64,000 bases of DNA from Micromonospora orduensis (GTDB lineage: Bacteria > Actinomycetota > Actinomycetes > Mycobacteriales > Micromonosporaceae). How positions within the stretch are numbered: the first letter of the stretch is position 1; each line of letters opens with the position of its first letter. The translations under genes and the position numbers were made by a program. Positions 7,850 to 15,653 of the stretch are shown piece after piece. The DNA lies in the NCBI RefSeq assembly GCF_006228125.1, contig NZ_VDFY01000157.1, positions 1-64,000 of the forward strand, written 5' to 3'. Under the pieces are notes generated by a model. That model was not told the DNA's origin. It did not search any database and worked only from the letters and a program-made list of their open reading frames with translations.

Positions 7850-9100
7850 TCAGGCGAGGGCGGGTTCGGGATGGGCCGGCTCGTTGGGCGGCGCCGGCGG
7901 ACGGCCGAGCGCCGGGTCGTCCGCGCCGCGCGCCGCGTGCCGGGCGAGCAGCACCCAGTTGGTGACGGCGAGGGCGCCGAGCAGCAGGCTGAAGCCGATA
8001 AGCGAGGCGAGCATCACCGGCGCGCCGACCTGGGAGACGGCCTGGTCGGTGGGGAGCAGCCCGTACGCCACCCAGGGCTGACGGCCGACCTCACGGGCGA
8101 TCCAGCCGAGGATCACCGCGACGAACGGCAGCGGCAGGGCGAGCAGGATCAGCCAGAGCGGGAAGCGCAGCCGGATGACCCAGTCCCGGAAGAGCAGCGG
8201 GAGCAGGAGCCAGACGCAGCCGAGGGTGAAACCGATCAGGATCATGAAGCCCAGCCCGACGTTCGCCAGCACCGGCGGGGTGTAGTCGCCGGGGCCGAAC
8301 CGGATGGTCCACTCGGCGATCAGCTCCTGCGCCTCCGGACCCTGGCCGAACTTGGTGGGCTGCACCTCGCCGACCGGGCCGAACTGGGCGAAGCCGAAGC
8401 CCTGTACCAGCGTGATGGCCAGCGCCGCGGTGACCAGGCCGATCCGCAGTGAGGTGCGGAACAGCACGAAGTCGGGCGTACGCCGGATCAGGTGCCAGGC
8501 GCTGACGGCCGCCATCAGCATCCCGCCGACCAGCAGCGCGGCGGACACCACGTGCCCGAACGCCATGCCGAGGCTGGGGTTGGTGAGCAGCGCGCCGAAG
8601 TCGGTGAGGTGGGCGATCCCGTCGCGGACCTCGTACCCGACCGGGTGTTGCAGCCAGGAGTTGGCCACCATGATCCAGAACGCCGAGGCGTACGCGGTGA
8701 GGGCCACGCCCCAGAGCAGCGCGAGGTGGACGCCCCTGCGGAGCCGGTGCCACCCGAAGATCCACATCCCGAGGAACGTGGACTCCAGGAAGAACGCCAC
8801 AAGCGTCTCGATGGCCAGCGGCGCGCCGAAGACGTTGCCGACGTAGCGCGACAGGCCGCTCCAGTTCAGCCCGAACTGGAACTCCATCACGATGCCGGTG
8901 GCGATGCCGAGCACGTAGTTGATGACGTAGAGCTGCCCCCAGTACCGGGTGAGCCGTTCCCACCTGGGGTTGCCGGTGAGCACCCAGGCGGTCTGCATCC
9001 CGACCAGCAGGGTCACCAGCCCGAGTGTGACCACCACGAAGAGGAAGTGGATCGAGGTCGTGGTGGCGAACTGCAGGCGGGCGAGGAGCAGGGTGTCCAT
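7850..9100 (-). CDS. cydA: cytochrome bd quinol oxidase subunit I, short Q-loop type
   Basis: CydA (416 aa) carries the haems and the quinol site. I chose the ATG at 9100 (MDTLLLARLQFATTTSIHFLFV) because GGAGGG lies 7 nt upstream. Visible family features are the haem-ligand histidine in TSIHFLFV, GIVMEFQFGLNWSGLSRYVG with conserved Glu, AIETLVAFFLESTFLGMWIFGW and HVVSAALLVGG. The periplasmic quinol-binding loop is very short: after EVQPTKFGQGPEAQ the chain reaches YTPPVLANVGLGFMI within about 20 residues. The protein is therefore clearly shorter than E. coli CydA (over 500 aa). The upstream 158 bp carry three palindromes, so expression is probably repressor-controlled. Confidence 0.93.
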   Translation of the reverse strand: MDTLLLARLQFATTTSIHFLFVVVTLGLVTLLVGMQTAWVLTGNPRWERLTRYWGQLYVINYVLGIATGIVMEFQFGLNWSGLSRYVGNVFGAPLAIETLVAFFLESTFLGMWIFGWHRLRRGVHLALLWGVALTAYASAFWIMVANSWLQHPVGYEVRDGIAHLTDFGALLTNPSLGMAFGHVVSAALLVGGMLMAAVSAWHLIRRTPDFVLFRTSLRIGLVTAALAITLVQGFGFAQFGPVGEVQPTKFGQGPEAQELIAEWTIRFGPGDYTPPVLANVGLGFMILIGFTLGCVWLLLPLLFRDWVIRLRFPLWLILLALPLPFVAVILGWIAREVGRQPWVAYGLLPTDQAVSQVGAPVMLASLIGFSLLLGALAVTNWVLLARHAARGADDPALGRPPAPPNEPAHPEPALA

Positions 9101-9137
9101 GGCCGGCCCTCCGTAGGTTGGCTCACTTGTCATAGCC

Positions 9138-9159
9138 ACCCTACACGTAGCTTGGCTAC
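9138..9159 (-). promoter_or_regulatory. cydA promoter -10 and GTAGC-TTG-GCTAC palindrome
   Basis: On the minus strand, TAGGGT (9143-9138) is a plausible -10 element 37 nt before the cydA ATG. Directly upstream, in the -35/-10 spacer, is the perfect 5-3-5 repeat GTAGC-TTG-GCTAC (9147-9159). It has the same half-sites and spacing as the palindrome over the padR start at 2252-2264. I infer that PadR (or a paralogue) may also control cydABDC. The -35 hexamer is weak. Confidence 0.45.
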
Positions 9160-9168
9160 ATGTCTGAC

Positions 9169-9210
9169 TACTACATAGTGTCGTAGTAAATGCTACTACA
9201 ACATGTAGTA
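9169..9210. promoter_or_regulatory. two BlaI/MecI-type operators upstream of cydA
   Basis: Site 1 at 9194-9210 is a perfect 7-3-7 palindrome, TACTACA-ACA-TGTAGTA. Site 2 at 9169-9185 is TACTACA-TAG-TGTCGTA with one mismatch. TACTAC/GTAGTA half-sites match what is known for BlaI-type repressors such as mycobacterial BlaI. A BlaI gene lies 1 kb away with a related palindrome in its own promoter. The sites sit just upstream of the inferred cydA promoter and downstream of the M56 gene stop. Confidence 0.7.
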
Positions 9211-9258
9211 AGTGAGGGAGGTCGCACTCGACCCCGCATCGGGGCGAGGGCCGTCAGC

Positions 9259-10164
9259 TCAGGACAGGAAGAGGGTGATCGGGAGGGCGACCAGTGTGGT
9301 GGCGACCGCGAGGGCGACGGCGCCGAGCACCCGGGGCGGCCGGTCGACGACCAGCAGGCGCTGCACCCGTACGTCCAGATCACGGTCGCCCACGCCCAGC
9401 GCGCCGGCCGGGGTGATCCGGTGACCGGCGGCGGCGAACCGGCGCAGCGCGCCGGCAAGGGGCGCCTCGGCGTGCAGCTCGCGCGCCTTGTCGTCGGCGC
9501 GCATCTCGACCAGCAGGGCGACCCGCTCGTGCGCGTCGCGCACCCAGCCGAACCACGGCAACGCCCGGCAGAGCGCGGTGAACGGCAGCAGCACCAGATC
9601 GTGCCGCTCGTGGGCGTGCGCCCGCTCGTGGCTGAGCACCGCGGCCAACTCCGCCCGGTCCAGCAGGCTCAACGTGCCGGCGCTCACCACCACCTGCGGC
9701 TTCACGCCCGGAAGGCAGTACGCGGCGGCGCTCGGATGGTCCAGCACGAGCGCGCCGGGTGCGGCCGGGTCGTCCCGGGCGACAAGGGTGAGCAGGTCCC
9801 GGTGGCGGCGCTGGGCGCGGACGGTGCCGTGGATGCTGCGCACGGTCGTGGTGAGCAGCACCGCGCCGATGCCGAAGCCCACCCCGACACCGGCCAGGTG
9901 GAGGGCGGTCTCCCCGACAGGCAGGGTGCCGTGCGCGAGATCGGAGGTCAGGGCGAGCAGCGCGCTTCCGGTCGGCAGGTCGTACGCGCTCAACCCGAGC
10001 GCCATCGGCAGGCCCATCGCCGACAGGCCCAGCGCCAGGCCGACCGCCTGCCAGCAGACGATCGCCACCCGGGGGCTGCGCCACGTCCAGGTGGAGCGGG
10101 CCAGCACCTGAGCGGTCAGATAGCAGGCCAGCATGGTGGCGGCGAAGTGCACGGCGTACGCCAT
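9259..10164 (-). CDS. M56 family metallopeptidase, BlaR1-like signal protease
   Basis: This is an integral membrane zinc protease (301 aa) of the BlaR1/MecR1 family without a penicillin-binding sensor domain. The HEXXH-type zinc motif reads HERAH inside LAAVLSHERAHAHERHD, and a downstream glutamate is offered by EMRADDKARELH. Hydrophobic helices lie at the N-terminus (FAATMLACYLTAQVLA), at ~35-60, ~95-115, and at the very C-terminus (VLGAVALAVATTLVALPITLFLS). In known systems M56 proteases cleave or signal to BlaI and so lift repression. It starts 8 bp after the blaI stop, so the two are co-transcribed. The signal sensed is unknown; a beta-lactam link is not implied because no beta-lactamase is nearby. 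Confidence 0.88.
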   Translation of the reverse strand: MAYAVHFAATMLACYLTAQVLARSTWTWRSPRVAIVCWQAVGLALGLSAMGLPMALGLSAYDLPTGSALLALTSDLAHGTLPVGETALHLAGVGVGFGIGAVLLTTTVRSIHGTVRAQRRHRDLLTLVARDDPAAPGALVLDHPSAAAYCLPGVKPQVVVSAGTLSLLDRAELAAVLSHERAHAHERHDLVLLPFTALCRALPWFGWVRDAHERVALLVEMRADDKARELHAEAPLAGALRRFAAAGHRITPAGALGVGDRDLDVRVQRLLVVDRPPRVLGAVALAVATTLVALPITLFLS

Positions 10165-10172
10165 GGCGCGCC

Positions 10173-10631
10173 CTACCGCTCCGCTGCCTCGTCGGCCGCC
10201 CGCCGGCCCGTCGGCCCGTCCACGCGATCGGTCAGCTCGGCCCCGCCGGAGGTGCCCGTCGCGGTCAGCCCGGCCTCGCTGCCCAGCGCCGCGCGCAGCA
10301 CCTCGGCCTCGGTGCCGGTGACCGAGCGGGCGAATCGCACGAGCGCGGCGTCCCGGCTGCCGCCCAGGTCGAGGGCGTCGAGCATGAGCTGGGCGATGTG
10401 CGCCTCACGGCTGGCCGCCGGCCGGTACCGCCAGGCCCGACCCTCGCGTTCCCGCTGCACCATGCCCTTGCCGGCGAGCCGGTCCAGGACGGTCATCACC
10501 GTCGTGTACGCCAGCTCACGGCCGTCGAGCGCGTCGGCCACCTCGCGCACGGTCACGCCGTCCGACGTGCCCGGGACCACGTCCCACAGCACGTCCATCA
10601 CCGCACGCTCAAGATCGCCCAACCGAGTCAC
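10173..10631 (-). CDS. BlaI/MecI/CopY family transcriptional repressor
   Basis: This winged-helix repressor (152 aa) starts at the GTG at 10631, giving VTRLGDLERAVMDVLWDV, the classic family N-terminus. The recognition region is VREVADALDGRELAYTTVMTVLDRLAGKGMVQREREGRAWRYRP. The C-terminal dimerisation helices follow, then a Gly/Thr/Arg-rich tail of ~30 residues that is longer than in typical family members. The GTG has no Shine-Dalgarno; TAGGAT ends 7 nt upstream, so the transcript is probably leaderless. An operator overlaps that -10, supporting autorepression. Matching sites upstream of cydA suggest the respiratory operon is part of its regulon. Confidence 0.9.
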   Translation of the reverse strand: MTRLGDLERAVMDVLWDVVPGTSDGVTVREVADALDGRELAYTTVMTVLDRLAGKGMVQREREGRAWRYRPAASREAHIAQLMLDALDLGGSRDAALVRFARSVTGTEAEVLRAALGSEAGLTATGTSGGAELTDRVDGPTGRRAADEAAER

Positions 10632-10638
10632 AAACCCA

Positions 10639-10656
10639 ATCCTACCCCCGGTAGTA
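10639..10656 (-). promoter_or_regulatory. blaI leaderless promoter with overlapping BlaI operator
   Basis: The -10 TAGGAT (minus strand, 10644-10639) ends 7 nt before the blaI GTG. It is overlapped by the 17-bp palindrome TCCTACC-CCC-GGTAGTA at 10640-10656, 7-3-7 with one mismatch. This is the same architecture as the two sites in front of cydA. Confidence 0.65.
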
Positions 10657-10822
10657 GACCCCCTCGCCGTCCCGTCCCGCCGACGAGGGCGGGCGAAGAG
10701 CGGGCCGGCGGAGGGGCGGCCCGGCGCGGCAGTGCGCCACCGCACCGACGCGCCCTCGACCGCCAACCCGGCCCGAGGTAGTACCCGCGAGCTGACCCTC
10801 CCGACGGACCCGGCCCACGTCA

Positions 10823-10895
10823 GGTTTCCGCGGGAGCCCGCCCACGCAGGGATCAAGCCTGACCGCCCGGAGTGGGCGGGCTCCCCCGGAAAACC
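10823..10895 (-). terminator. long hairpin downstream of the aldehyde dehydrogenase operon
   Basis: Arms at 10823-10845 and 10872-10895 pair over about 22 bp with one bulge and one mismatch. They share a GGGAGCCCGCCCAC core around a ~26-nt loop. The hairpin begins 18 bp beyond the stop of the half-ALDH gene and is probably the terminator of the deoC-ALDH operon. The rest of 10657-10912 shows no gene that I can support. Confidence 0.6.
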
Positions 10896-10912
10896 CCAAG
10901 GCCGGGAGCGAA

Positions 10913-11737
10913 TCACACCCCCTTGGGGTGCCAGACCGTCTTCGTCTCCAGCAGAGTGGTCATCCGGGTCAGGCCCGGGTCGGCGGACCAGTCGTGGTCG
11001 GCCGGTGCCGGCCGGAGCACCCGCTTGAGGTTCTCCGCGGCCTTGACCTCCAGCTCGCTGGCGAGCGAGGCGTCGGTCACCCCGGTCAGGTCGATCGCGT
11101 TGACGTCCATGTGCGAGGCCAGCGTCGGCGCGGTCTCGGTGATCGCGCCGGTGAGGATGTTGACCACCCCGCCGGGCAGGTCGGACGTGGCGAGCACCTC
11201 GGCCAGCGTCACCGCCGCCAGCGGCTCCGACGGCGACGCCGCCACCACCACGGTGTTGCCGGTGACGATCGCCGGGGCGATCACGCTGACCAGGCCGAGC
11301 AGCGCCGGGCGTTCCGGGGCGACGACCGCTACCACGCCTGTCGGCTCGGGGGCGGAGATGTTGAAGTACGGGCCGGCGACCGGGTTGGCGCCGCCGTACA
11401 CCTGGGCGAGCTTGTCGGCCCACCCGGCGTACCAGACCCAGCGGTCCACGGCCGCGTCCACCTCGTCGCCGGGGATGCCCAGGGCGACGAACTGCTCGCG
11501 GCGGCCCTCCAGCATCTCGGCGGCCCGGTAGAGGATCTGACCCCTGTTGTACGCGGTCGCGCCGGCCCAGCCCTTGACGGCGGCGCGGGCGGCGACGACC
11601 GCGTCCCGGGCGTCCTTGCGGGAGGCCAGTGACACATTCGAGGACTGCACGAGATACGACCGTCCCGACTCGCTGCGCGGGAACTTCCCGCCGATGAAGA
11701 GCTTGTACGTCTTGCGTACCGCGACCCGCTCAGACAT
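10913..11737 (-). CDS. half-length aldehyde dehydrogenase-like protein without catalytic residues
   Basis: At 274 aa this is only about the N-terminal half of an aldehyde dehydrogenase. It begins MSERVAVRKTYKLFIGGKF and shows the fold-typical stretches ASRKDARDAVVAARAAVKGWAGATAYNRGQILYRAAEML, a Rossmann-like GVVAVVAPERPALLGLVSVIAPAIVTGNTVVVAASPSEPL and LPGGVVNILTGAITETAPTLASHMDVNAIDLTGV. It lacks both the ELGGK glutamate and the catalytic cysteine of the family, so it cannot be an independent dehydrogenase. Its ATG overlaps the stop of the full-length ALDH gene by eight bases. The two products together (476 + 274 aa) match the layout of ALDH16, in which a full ALDH module is followed by a partial, non-catalytic one. 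I infer a structural or regulatory partner subunit. Confidence 0.8.
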   Translation of the reverse strand: MSERVAVRKTYKLFIGGKFPRSESGRSYLVQSSNVSLASRKDARDAVVAARAAVKGWAGATAYNRGQILYRAAEMLEGRREQFVALGIPGDEVDAAVDRWVWYAGWADKLAQVYGGANPVAGPYFNISAPEPTGVVAVVAPERPALLGLVSVIAPAIVTGNTVVVAASPSEPLAAVTLAEVLATSDLPGGVVNILTGAITETAPTLASHMDVNAIDLTGVTDASLASELEVKAAENLKRVLRPAPADHDWSADPGLTRMTTLLETKTVWHPKGV

Positions 11738-13160
11738 TGAGGTACCCCTCCAGCCCGTGCCGGCCGCCCTCGCGACCGTAGCCCGACTCCTTGTAACCAC
11801 CGAACGGCGAGGTGGGGTCGAACTTGTTGAACGTGTTGGCCCAGACCACGCCGGCGCGCAGCCGGTCGGCCATCCACAGGATCCGGGAGCCCTTGTCGGT
11901 CCAGATCCCCGCCGACAGCCCGTACGGCGTGTTGTTGGCCTTCTCGACGGCCTCGGCCGGGGTGCGGAAGGTGAGCACCGACAGCACCGGGCCGAAGATC
12001 TCCTCGCGGGCGATCCGGTGGGCCTGGGTGACGCCTGTGAAGATGGTGGGCGCGAACCAGAAGCCGCGGTCGGGCAGCTCGCACGGCGGTGACCAGCGCT
12101 CGGCGCCCTCGGCGGAGCCGGCGTCGGACAGCTCGCGGATCCGCTCCAACTGGGCGGCGGAGTTGATCGCGCCGACGTCGGTGTTCTTGTCCAGCGGGTC
12201 GCCCACCCGGAGTTGGGCCATGCGCCGCTTCAGCGACTCCAGCACCCGGTCGGCGACGTTCTCCTGCACCAGCAGGCGGGAGCCGGCGCAGCAGACGTGC
12301 CCCTGGTTGAAGAAGATGCCGTTGACGATGCCCTCGACGGCCTGGTCGATGGGGGCGTCGTCGAAGACGATGTTGGCGGCCTTGCCGCCCAGCTCCAGGG
12401 TGAGCTTCTTGCGGGTGCCGGCGACGGACCGGGCGATGGCCCGGCCGACCTCGGTGGAGCCGGTGAAGGCCACCTTGTCCACGCCGGGGTGCTCGACCAG
12501 GGCGCGTCCGGTGTCCCCGGCGCCGGTGACGATGTTGACCACACCGGCGGGCAGCTCGGCCTGCTGGCAGATCTCCGCGAACAGCAGCGCGGTCAGCGGG
12601 GTGGTCTCGGCCGGCTTCAGCACCACCGTGTTGCCCGCCGCGAGCGCCGGGGCGATCTTCCAGGCCAGCATGAGCAGCGGGAAGTTCCACGGGATGACCT
12701 GCGCGGCCACACCGATCGGCTGCGGGTTGGATCCGAAGCCGGCATGACCCAGCTTGTCGGCCCAACCGGCGTAGTAGAAGAAGTGCGCGGCGACCAGCGG
12801 CAGGTCGACGTCCCGGGACTCCCGGATCGGCTTGCCGTTGTCCAGGGACTCCAGGACGGCCAGTTCGCGGGAGCGCTCCTGGATGAGCCGGGCGATCCGG
12901 AACAGGTACTTCGCCCGGTCGCGGCCCGGCATCGGACCCCAGACCTTGTCGTACGCCTTGCGGGCGGCGCGTACCGCACGCTCCACGTCCTCGGCGCCGG
13001 CCTCGGCGATCTCGGCCAGCACCTCCTCGGAGGCGGGGTTGATCGACTTGAAGCTGCCACCGTCGGTCGGGTCGACGAACTTACCGTCGATGAACAGCCC
13101 GTACGAGGGTTTGAGGTCCACCACCGAGCGGGACTCGGGGGCGGGGGCGTATTCGAACAT
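11730..13160 (-). CDS. NAD-dependent aldehyde dehydrogenase (476 aa)
   Basis: This is a full-length aldehyde dehydrogenase oxidising an aldehyde to its acid. The catalytic glutamate is in LTLELGGKAANIVF and the catalytic cysteine in FFNQGHVCCAGSRLLV; the cofactor region is IPWNFPLLMLAWKIAPALAAGNTVVLKPAETTPLTA. The C-terminal SPFGGYKESGYGREGGRHGLEGY is intact. It lies between deoC (6 bp upstream) and the half-ALDH. Deoxyribose-phosphate aldolase releases acetaldehyde, so removal of acetaldehyde during deoxynucleoside catabolism is a reasonable inferred role. Confidence 0.9.
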   Translation of the reverse strand: MFEYAPAPESRSVVDLKPSYGLFIDGKFVDPTDGGSFKSINPASEEVLAEIAEAGAEDVERAVRAARKAYDKVWGPMPGRDRAKYLFRIARLIQERSRELAVLESLDNGKPIRESRDVDLPLVAAHFFYYAGWADKLGHAGFGSNPQPIGVAAQVIPWNFPLLMLAWKIAPALAAGNTVVLKPAETTPLTALLFAEICQQAELPAGVVNIVTGAGDTGRALVEHPGVDKVAFTGSTEVGRAIARSVAGTRKKLTLELGGKAANIVFDDAPIDQAVEGIVNGIFFNQGHVCCAGSRLLVQENVADRVLESLKRRMAQLRVGDPLDKNTDVGAINSAAQLERIRELSDAGSAEGAERWSPPCELPDRGFWFAPTIFTGVTQAHRIAREEIFGPVLSVLTFRTPAEAVEKANNTPYGLSAGIWTDKGSRILWMADRLRAGVVWANTFNKFDPTSPFGGYKESGYGREGGRHGLEGYLNV

Positions 13161-13166
13161 CGGCTA

Positions 13167-14126
13167 TCAGTCCAGGGTGAAGTAGTCGGGACCGGCGTAG
13201 GTGCCGGTCGTCAGCTTGGTGCGCTGCATCAGCAGGTCGTTGAGCAGGCTGGACGCGCCGAAGCGGAACCAGTCCGGGTCGAGCCAGTCAGTGCCGACGG
13301 TCTCGTTGACCATCACCAGGTACTTGATCGCGTCCTTGGTGGTCTTGATGCCGCCGGCCGGCTTCACGCCGACCTGCCGCCCGGTGGCCGCCCGGAAGTC
13401 GCGGACCGCCTCCAGCATCACCAGGGTCACCGGCAGCGTGGCCGCGACCGGGACCTTGCCGGTGGAGGTCTTGATGAAGTCGCCGCCGGCCAGCATGGCG
13501 AGCCACGAGGCGCGGCGCACGTTGTCGTAGGTGGCCAGCTCGCCGGTCTCCAGGATGACCTTGAGGTGGGCGTCTCCGCAGGCCTCCTTGGTGGCCACGA
13601 TCTCGTCGTAGACCTCCTTGTAGCGCCCGGCCAGGAACGCACCCCGGTTGATCACCATGTCGATCTCGTCGGCGCCGGCCGCGACGGCGGCCCGGGTGTC
13701 GGCGAGCTTGATCTCCAGCGGGGCCTGACCCGAGGGGAACGCCGTCGCCACACTGGCCAGGTGCACGCCGCTGCCGGCCAGCACCTCGGCGACGTACGGG
13801 ACCATCGCCGGGTAGACGCAGACCGCGCCGACGTGCGGGCACGACGGGTCGGCCGGGTCCGGGCGCAGCGCCTTCGCGGCCAGCGCGCGCACCTTGCCGG
13901 GGGTGTCCGCCCCCTCCAGGGTCGTCAGGTCGACCATGCGGATCGCCAGGTCGATCGCCTGGGCCTTGGCGGTGGTCTTGATGGATCGGGTGCCGAGCTG
14001 CGCCGCCCGCTGCTCCGCGCCGACCTGGTCCACGCCGGGTAGGCCGTGCAGGAAGGTCCGCAGAGCGGTCTCGGATCGTCCCAGCTCGGAGAGTTCCGGC
14101 CGGGCCGACGTCGTTGTCGCCGTCAT
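13167..14126 (-). CDS. deoC: deoxyribose-phosphate aldolase
   Basis: DERA cleaves 2-deoxyribose-5-phosphate to acetaldehyde and glyceraldehyde-3-phosphate. Class I aldolase motifs are visible: ADEIDMVINRGAFLAGRY with the conserved Asp, HLKVILETGEL with the first lysine, and VGVKPAGGIKTTKDAIKYL, which holds the Schiff-base lysine region. From the ATG at 14126 the protein is 319 aa, longer than E. coli DeoC because of an extended N-terminus. TAGACT ends 7 nt before this ATG (14139-14134) and there is no Shine-Dalgarno, so it is probably the leaderless first gene of the deoC-ALDH-half-ALDH operon. It is divergent from upp, another nucleobase-salvage gene. Confidence 0.93.
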   Translation of the reverse strand: MTATTTSARPELSELGRSETALRTFLHGLPGVDQVGAEQRAAQLGTRSIKTTAKAQAIDLAIRMVDLTTLEGADTPGKVRALAAKALRPDPADPSCPHVGAVCVYPAMVPYVAEVLAGSGVHLASVATAFPSGQAPLEIKLADTRAAVAAGADEIDMVINRGAFLAGRYKEVYDEIVATKEACGDAHLKVILETGELATYDNVRRASWLAMLAGGDFIKTSTGKVPVAATLPVTLVMLEAVRDFRAATGRQVGVKPAGGIKTTKDAIKYLVMVNETVGTDWLDPDWFRFGASSLLNDLLMQRTKLTTGTYAGPDYFTLD

Positions 14127-14253
14127 GCCCCGAAGTCTACGCACGAAACCCCTGAGTGATCTTGGTCACGCCGGGCCGCTCCGACGTGAGCGGCGTCGCT
14201 GCACCGAGCGCAGCCACACCGCGACGCCCAACGGACCGGTAGGTTGAGCGATC

Positions 14254-14886
14254 GTGGACGTACACGTCATTGACCACCCGCTGGCCCAGGCCCGGCTGAC
14301 CGCCATGCGGGACGCGCGCACCGATTCGTCGACGTTTCGGGCGTCGCTGCACGAACTGACCACCATGCTGGTGTACGAGGCGGCGCGCTCCTTCCCCGTC
14401 GAGCGGTACCCGGTGCAGACGCCCGTCACCGGCACCGAGGGCACCCGGCTGGCCAACCCGCCGCTGCTGGTCCCGGTGCTGCGGGCCGGCCTGGGCATGG
14501 CGGACGCCGCGCTGGGGCTGCTGCCGGAGTCCTCGATGGGCTTCGTCGGCCTGGCCCGCGACGAGGAGACCTACGAGCCGCGCGCGTACATGGAGTCGCT
14601 GCCCCGGGACCTGGCCGGTCTGCCGGTGCTGGTGCTCGACCCGATGCTTGCCACCGGCGGCTCGCTGGAGCACTGCTGCCGGCTGCTCGCCGACCGGGGC
14701 TGCACCGACATCACCGTGCTCTGCGTCCTCGCCGCGCCGGTCGGAATCGAGCGCCTGGAACGCTCCGGCCTGCCGTTGCGCCTGGTCACGGCGTCGATCG
14801 ACGAGGGGCTGAACGACCGCAAGTTCATCGTCCCGGGGCTCGGCGACGCCGGCGACCGCCAGTTCGGCGGCATGCCCCGGTTCTGA
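14254..14886 (+). CDS. upp: uracil phosphoribosyltransferase
   Basis: Upp (210 aa) makes UMP from uracil and PRPP in pyrimidine salvage. The PRPP-binding motif is [17 protein letters not shown]. The family start ([41 protein letters not shown]), [17 protein letters not shown] and the uracil-binding C-terminus ([14 protein letters not shown]) are all present. The GTG start is preceded by TAGGTT ending 8 nt upstream and no Shine-Dalgarno, so translation may be leaderless. It is divergent from deoC. Confidence 0.95.
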   Translation: MDVHVIDHPLAQARLTAMRDARTDSSTFRASLHELTTMLVYEAARSFPVERYPVQTPVTGTEGTRLANPPLLVPVLRAGLGMADAALGLLPESSMGFVGLARDEETYEPRAYMESLPRDLAGLPVLVLDPMLATGGSLEHCCRLLADRGCTDITVLCVLAAPVGIERLERSGLPLRLVTASIDEGLNDRKFIVPGLGDAGDRQFGGMPRF

Positions 14887-14960
14887 CGCGTCACCCCGGT
14901 CGGTGCCGGGTCCGGCGGGTTCGCGCGCGGTGTGGCGCGGACCCGCTAGCGTCTCCGGCC

Positions 14961-15638
14961 ATGACTGGTGTTGCGCTCGCCGAGGAGCTGCTGCTCCTCG
15001 CCTACGACGACACGACCGGCAAGGCGACCATGCCGCGGATCAGCCTGGACCTCGGCATGGCCGCGGCGGTGCTGGTCGAGCTGGCCCTGGCCGGTCGGAT
15101 CGCGTACGCCGACGGCTCCCTGACCGTGGTCGACCCGATGCCCACCGGCGAGCCGGTCGCCGACGAGGTGCTGGGCCGGATCGCCGCCGACACCCCGCAC
15201 ACGCCGGCGTCCTGGGTGCAGCGTCTGCGGCACGGCCTGCGCGACCGGATCCTCGGCGACCTGTGCACCCAGGGTGTCGTCCGGGACGTCGACGAGACCG
15301 AGCTGGGCTTCATCCACGTGCACCGCTACCCGGTGGTGGACAGGTCCGTCGAGGCGGACACCCGCCAACGGCTCACCGAGGCGCTGACCGGCGTGGCGGC
15401 TCCGGACGAGCGGACCGCCGCGCTTGCCACCCTGGTCGTGGTGCTGCGGATGGAGACCGCGCTGGGGGTGAGCGGCGAGACCGCCGCCGACGCCCGCCGC
15501 CGGCTGGAGGAGATCGCCACCGGCGCCGGGTTCTCCGGCGAGGTGAGCGCCGACGACTCGGTGGTACGGCCGTCGGTGGGCCTGGTCGTGGCGGCCCTGG
15601 GCCGCGCCGTCGACCAGGCCCTCGGCCCCCGCCGCTGA
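14961..15638 (+). CDS. GPP34 (GOLPH3-like) family protein (225 aa)
   Basis: The start MTGVALAEELLLLAYDDTTGKA matches the GPP34 family, whose eukaryotic member GOLPH3 binds phosphatidylinositol-4-phosphate on Golgi membranes. Other family-like segments are LDLGMAAAVLVELALAGRIAYADGSLTVVD, WVQRLRHGLRDRILGDLCTQGVVRD and VHRYPVVD, followed by an all-helical C-terminus. No signal peptide or membrane helix is present. Bacterial members are common in actinomycetes; their role is not established, and a link to lipid or membrane biology is only by analogy. TAGCGT lies 8 nt before the ATG. Confidence 0.85.
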   Translation: MTGVALAEELLLLAYDDTTGKATMPRISLDLGMAAAVLVELALAGRIAYADGSLTVVDPMPTGEPVADEVLGRIAADTPHTPASWVQRLRHGLRDRILGDLCTQGVVRDVDETELGFIHVHRYPVVDRSVEADTRQRLTEALTGVAAPDERTAALATLVVVLRMETALGVSGETAADARRRLEEIATGAGFSGEVSADDSVVRPSVGLVVAALGRAVDQALGPRR

Positions 15639-15653
15639 CCGTCGGGCCCACCC

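Noticed and set aside
9101..9258. Rex site in the cydA promoter
   Set aside because: I looked for TTGTGA-N6-TCACAA-like sequence. Only an isolated CACTTGTCA is present; the palindromes are of BlaI and GTAGC types.
10771..10786. Further BlaI half-site GAGGTAGTACCC
   Set aside because: Only one half-site matches and it is not placed at a promoter, so it is likely chance.
12213..14042. Plus-strand 609-codon open frame opposite the ALDH and deoC genes
   Set aside because: It spans two convincing minus-strand genes and shows only the biased composition of an antisense frame.
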